30,392 nt of DNA. It comes from a virus. The notes under the pieces are model-generated. The model was given only the letters and a program-made list of their open reading frames with translations. It had not been told where the DNA came from and made no database searches. The DNA is taken from IMG/VR virus record IMGVR_UViG_3300033571_025982, positions 1 to 30,392 of that record; one strand, given 5' to 3'. Positions 27,125 through 30,392 of this stretch are shown here, piece after piece; positions within the stretch are counted from its first letter, which is position 1; every line of letters begins with the position of its first letter. The translations under genes were made by a program, and so were the position numbers.

Positions 27125-29527
27125 GTGTACAACAAAAAGACTAAAGAAGCATCGTGGAAGCATTGGTTAAACGTCGTCCGGTCCTATGACCGTACCCAGA
27201 CCAAGGTTGCCGAAATCGGCGGCCGAGGCGACGACATGGCGTTTGAGCAGGCGTTTTCAAACCTCGCTCACGCCTATCTCCGCGATGGCGCGCCCAAGTT
27301 AATGGATCACGAGATCGGGTTCCAACTCCTCGACCGAAACCGAGAAAACACCAAGGCTGTTGGCGTTTTTGCGTTTAAGGTTGGGTCGATGTGGTTGTAC
27401 GCGCCCGTATTCTTCCTCAACGGCGACCTCAAGGGGCACGAACTCCTGTATATCAAGAATCAGGACATGTTCGTGCCGCTCAAGGAAAACTGGGTCAATT
27501 ACCTCATTAATCGCAAGCCCAGCATTCTCGGCAGCGGTATCGACAAGAACCTGACGCAGTTTGGCCAGCGCCAACCCGATTTTACGCAGTTGTCACGGTC
27601 TCCGGCCAAGTTCGGTTCGGCGCAGCCCACGCTCAAGGAAATGATGACCGCCGTGCTGCCGACACTGGCGAAGACGGCAACCATGAACACCAAATTGGCT
27701 TTTGAAGAGTTGGGCCACAAGTTAAATCTCAAGGCGTTTCTGAAGCAAGCCGGCATGGAGACTATTGCCGCGCTTGTTAAAACCTGCCAGTTTGCACCAC
27801 ACCTCGCCGAGGCGATCGACGAGTTTCACGGTTTAGATATTATTAGCGAGGCAATCGGTACGGCGAAGGCCCGTGAGGCCGCCGCGAACCACAAGGTCGC
27901 GAGCGTGTTGTCCGAAGCGCCCGAAAAACCCAAGGCTATGGCCACGCTGAAGGTCATCACGTACGACGCGACGATGCAGACGGCGCTCCCGCCGGGCTAC
28001 ACCGAAGAGGACCAAGAAAAGTTGCTGCGCGACGGGATTCTGATCAAAGACATCCGCGACCGCGACAACGTGTCTGTCCCCTACAACATTCAGGTCGAGA
28101 AGAAGTTATTCAATCCGACCGAAAGCGGCCTGTACATGGTGCTCGTCAAGCCGGGCGACGTGGAAAAGTGCTATATCGCTGTCTACCCGATGGGGCCGAG
28201 CAAGCGCAGCGACTTTGTCACCGTCGTCCGCACGGAAGGCAAGCCGGAGTGGATCAACACCCGCGCCGACCACGTGTTCTGTCTGAGCCGTGTTGAAGGC
28301 GACGAGTTTGATTCGTGGTACAACGGCCTTTCCGACGCCAACAGTGTGTCGAAGAGCGGCCGTTACATGGCGATTCACAAGAACGGCGACACGACTGTCC
28401 CGTTCCGCGTTATTCGCGAATACGGCGAGACTGAGTTTGGCGGCAACGCTTACGAAGTCCACATGGAAGACCATTCCAAATTCCCGCCCAAGGGTTCAAT
28501 CTCTCCCTGCTGCTACACCGACCCGCTGAACTACGACAAGTACCGCGACGGCGTGCGCATTCACCTGAACGGAAAGGGAGGCTCGAAACTTCGCTTCAGC
28601 ATGGGCGACATCTTTGTGCCCGAAGGGTACAAGTTGTTGAAGTGCGCGCCGGGCGAAGACGACGCCGAAACGGCTGACGGGCAAGACGCTTGCGGCTGCG
28701 GCGAAAGCGCCAATCCGCCGCTGATGCCGGGCAACCTTGCTGACGCGCAACTCTCGCTGATGCAGAAACTCGGCAGCGTGACGATTTATCACAACGGCAC
28801 GGCAGTCGAGATTCACAGTCCGAAGAAGCAACTCATTGAAAAAGAGTTGTCGGAAAAGAATGCTTTGGCGTCGCTTGTTGCACGTCATGGCCTGCGTGAA
28901 GACGCAGCCCGCACGTTACTGGCCAACGCCAAAGCCCGCCGCAAGTTTGCGTGCCACATCAAGTACGCCGACCCGTACGGCAGCCCGATGATGATTAACA
29001 ACGCGCCCAGCGCGCCGGCTGATCCCGGCCCGGTCATGGGCGGCGAAACCATTATGGGCACCAGCGTTCCGACACAACTCGGCATCGACGTCGGCGCGCC
29101 GGTTCCCGGCATGTCCGCAAGCCAGACTGACCGCAGCGTTTACAATCCGAACACGCAATTGGATCAGAAGTCGATCCAGCACGTGCTCGGTGCGGCGCAG
29201 AGCGGTCAGCGCGAGGTATTCGACACCGCCATGATCGGCACGATGTTGCGCGCCGTGCGCGACGATGGTCTCGTTGACCGGTACATGGGCGAACTGACCA
29301 AGGGCCTCGACAAGTTGGGCCGCATCCTGTTCATGTTCTACTGGCACGGCGACCGGTTTGCCGATCGTTACGGCAAAGCCGACATGCCGGAACTGGAAGA
29401 CTCGCTCCGCAACGCGTTTGAAATGTTGGGCGACGTAATTCTGTTCCTCAAGCAAAAGACAATTGAACCGTATCCGGAAGAGGAAGCGCAAGACGTTGAT
29501 CTCGCCGCTACCGCTGGAGCCTCGTAA
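27125..29527 (+). CDS. Large conserved-looking phage protein, probable virion component
   Basis: An 800-aa protein. GTG 27125 is chosen over ATG 27110 because GGAGGT (27112-27117) sits 7 bases before it. The N-terminal region has FEQAFSNLAHAYLRDGAPKL, LDRNRENTKAVGVF and FFLNGDLKGHELLY, which look like a conserved structural domain I recall only vaguely from large-phage genomes. The middle carries alpha/beta segments with two adjacent Cys (462-463) and a C507, C523, C525 cluster around an acidic loop. The C-terminus (about 640-800) is helical and acidic. There are no clear enzyme motifs. Its position between the polymerase and tail-fibre-like genes suggests a virion role, possibly portal or internal protein; undecided. 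Confidence 0.7.
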   Translation: MYNKKTKEASWKHWLNVVRSYDRTQTKVAEIGGRGDDMAFEQAFSNLAHAYLRDGAPKLMDHEIGFQLLDRNRENTKAVGVFAFKVGSMWLYAPVFFLNGDLKGHELLYIKNQDMFVPLKENWVNYLINRKPSILGSGIDKNLTQFGQRQPDFTQLSRSPAKFGSAQPTLKEMMTAVLPTLAKTATMNTKLAFEELGHKLNLKAFLKQAGMETIAALVKTCQFAPHLAEAIDEFHGLDIISEAIGTAKAREAAANHKVASVLSEAPEKPKAMATLKVITYDATMQTALPPGYTEEDQEKLLRDGILIKDIRDRDNVSVPYNIQVEKKLFNPTESGLYMVLVKPGDVEKCYIAVYPMGPSKRSDFVTVVRTEGKPEWINTRADHVFCLSRVEGDEFDSWYNGLSDANSVSKSGRYMAIHKNGDTTVPFRVIREYGETEFGGNAYEVHMEDHSKFPPKGSISPCCYTDPLNYDKYRDGVRIHLNGKGGSKLRFSMGDIFVPEGYKLLKCAPGEDDAETADGQDACGCGESANPPLMPGNLADAQLSLMQKLGSVTIYHNGTAVEIHSPKKQLIEKELSEKNALASLVARHGLREDAARTLLANAKARRKFACHIKYADPYGSPMMINNAPSAPADPGPVMGGETIMGTSVPTQLGIDVGAPVPGMSASQTDRSVYNPNTQLDQKSIQHVLGAAQSGQREVFDTAMIGTMLRAVRDDGLVDRYMGELTKGLDKLGRILFMFYWHGDRFADRYGKADMPELEDSLRNAFEMLGDVILFLKQKTIEPYPEEEAQDVDLAATAGAS

Positions 29528-29538
29528 TAGGTGAAAAT

Positions 29539-29958
29539 ATGGCAAGTACGATTTGGTCTGGAACGACATCTTTCACGGCTGTTAGCGGGCAAGAAACCGT
29601 AATCCCGGTGCGCGCGCCGCACCGCGGTATTTTGCGCGGCTATTCGCTTGTGCAGGTAACCGGCGACGACGACAAGTTCGACGCCGACTTGTACTCTAGC
29701 AACCAAGAAACAGAGCCGAACGCGTCACTGCCGGCTGAGGCATTTCACGTGTTAAGCCTCGCCGATTTCGCCGACGTAGTCGTTGACCCTGACGTTGTGG
29801 CAATCGCTGAAAATACTAACGTCAATGTGGCGTACTTAAACCGCGACGGAACACCGTCTGTGCCGCAGCGTTTTTTATATCTGTGGATTAAACCGAACGG
29901 CTCGGGAAGCAAAAATTTTGTGCTGACGGTTACTGTTGAGACGCCGATGCTGCGGTAA
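29539..29958 (+). CDS. Beta-rich putative virion protein
   Basis: A 139-aa protein with alternating strands and little helix: TIWSGTTSFTAVSGQETVIPV, RGYSLVQVTGDDDKFDADLY, then FVLTVTVETP at the end. No cysteine. It looks like a small jelly-roll or decoration/fibre-attachment protein. AGGTGA precedes the ATG. It is followed by a tail-fibre-like protein. Exact family unknown. Confidence 0.65.
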   Translation: MASTIWSGTTSFTAVSGQETVIPVRAPHRGILRGYSLVQVTGDDDKFDADLYSSNQETEPNASLPAEAFHVLSLADFADVVVDPDVVAIAENTNVNVAYLNRDGTPSVPQRFLYLWIKPNGSGSKNFVLTVTVETPMLR

Positions 29959-29976
29959 CTTTAACAAGGTGCAACG

Positions 29977-30309
29977 ATGTCTGAAGAAACCCCAGACCCG
30001 ACACGTGTGTTCCGGGCGCTTCACTTTCCGAACCGTCGCCGCGAGGTTGTCAGCGAAGTAGACCCGACGCCAATTAACGTGCAGCCGGGCGAGATACTGT
30101 ACGACGTAGAAGAAAACAAACTGTACGCCGGTCTTGAAGACACAACTGCTGTGCAGGTTGGCGGCGCGGATAACAACTACGTAGAGAGCGACATTACTGG
30201 ACTTACAGGCGGGACAGTTCTTACAAACATCGTCAAAATTACTCAAGCCGGGTACAACGCGCTGGCGACTAAAGACCCGGCAACTGTGTACTACATTGTT
30301 GCCGAGTAA
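29977..30309 (+). CDS. Tail-fibre/adhesin N-terminal-like protein
   Basis: A 110-aa protein. PGEILYDVEENKLYAG is a strand-turn pattern common at the start of phage fibres. The end, QAGYNALATKDPATVYYIVA, matches the Y-x-x-L-x-x-x-D-P-x-T-x-Y-x-I pattern I know from phage tail-fibre and receptor-binding proteins. AAGGTG lies before the ATG. It is a short module, possibly one of several adhesin or fibre parts. Confidence 0.6.
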   Translation: MSEETPDPTRVFRALHFPNRRREVVSEVDPTPINVQPGEILYDVEENKLYAGLEDTTAVQVGGADNNYVESDITGLTGGTVLTNIVKITQAGYNALATKDPATVYYIVAE

Positions 30310-30314
30310 TCGCT

Positions 30315-30392
30315 ATGCCAAGAGTAGACAGCGATACATACATAGGCAGCGCTAATATCACGTCTATCAAAATAGGCGATGACGATGTTGAA
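30315..30392 (+). CDS. Start of a fibre/structural protein, cut by the window end
   Basis: Only the first 26 residues are present, starting MPRVDSDTYIGSANITSI and continuing KIGDDDVE. The Y-I-G-S...I-K-I-G-D pattern occurs at the N-termini of phage structural or fibre proteins (from memory). The frame is open to the last base. No strong ribosome site precedes it; it starts 6 bases after the previous stop. Confidence 0.5.
   Translation, partial: MPRVDSDTYIGSANITSIKIGDDDVE

Noticed and set aside
1-30392. CRISPR array, insertion sequence, attachment site or rRNA
   Set aside because: No direct-repeat array, transposase, integrase or rRNA sequence was seen on either strand by reading.

Overview
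The window is a piece of a large, lytic-looking bacteriophage genome. Every convincing gene is on the + strand, genes are packed with 1-4 base overlaps (ATGA, TGATG), and there are many small membrane proteins, a tRNA, nucleotide-metabolism and sugar-modifying genes, putative virion proteins and tail-fibre-like genes at the right end. No ribosomal or chromosomal housekeeping genes are present. Base composition is moderately GC-rich by eye. Shine-Dalgarno sites are bacterial, one sigma70-like promoter can be read, and one small protein looks like the BPSL0761 family known from Proteobacteria. A proteobacterial host is my best inference, not a demonstrated fact.

Layout. (1) 1-1.1 kb: tail end of a preceding module, a Gly-rich, probably virion- or membrane-associated protein. 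(2) 1.1-6.1 kb: accessory genes behind a readable promoter: GT4-type glycosyltransferase, PD-(D/E)XK nuclease, ferritin-like protein, tRNA-Asn(GUU), FkbM-type methyltransferase, small membrane proteins, a dCMP/cytidine-deaminase-like enzyme and a BPSL0761-like protein. (3) 6.1-9.2 kb: very small membrane or basic proteins, an actin/Hsp70-fold ATPase, a glycerophosphodiesterase-fold protein with degraded active-site residues, a possible structured RNA and holin-like membrane proteins. (4) 9.2-12.8 kb: a 2H-phosphoesterase-like + Nudix fusion with a long Pro-rich tail, and a large Gly/Ala-rich protein. (5) 12.8-17.2 kb: membrane and exported small proteins around two proteases. One is a matrixin with peptidoglycan-binding-like prodomain, MMP-type cysteine switch, HExxHxxGxxH zinc site and Met-turn; the other is papain-like. 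(6) 17.3-19.7 kb: small proteins and two Gly/Ala-rich proteins. (7) 19.7-27.1 kb: a cellular-type multisubunit RNA polymerase in an unusual arrangement. Beta is fused to the N-terminal half of beta-prime (1474 aa). Then come two unrelated small genes, and then the C-terminal half of beta-prime (646 aa). (8) 27.1-30.4 kb: an 800-aa conserved-looking protein and short beta-rich proteins resembling tail-fibre or adhesin components.

How it may work together (inference). The RNA polymerase genes sit among putative virion genes, so the enzyme could be packaged and injected, or made late for phage transcription. The polypeptides contain no cysteine, so both usual beta-prime zinc sites are gone. The two proteases, exported proteins and holin-like proteins between 8.7 and 17.2 kb could form a lysis, envelope-remodelling or virion-maturation set. 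The most noteworthy items are the beta-beta-prime fusion with split beta-prime and the MMP-like zymogen.
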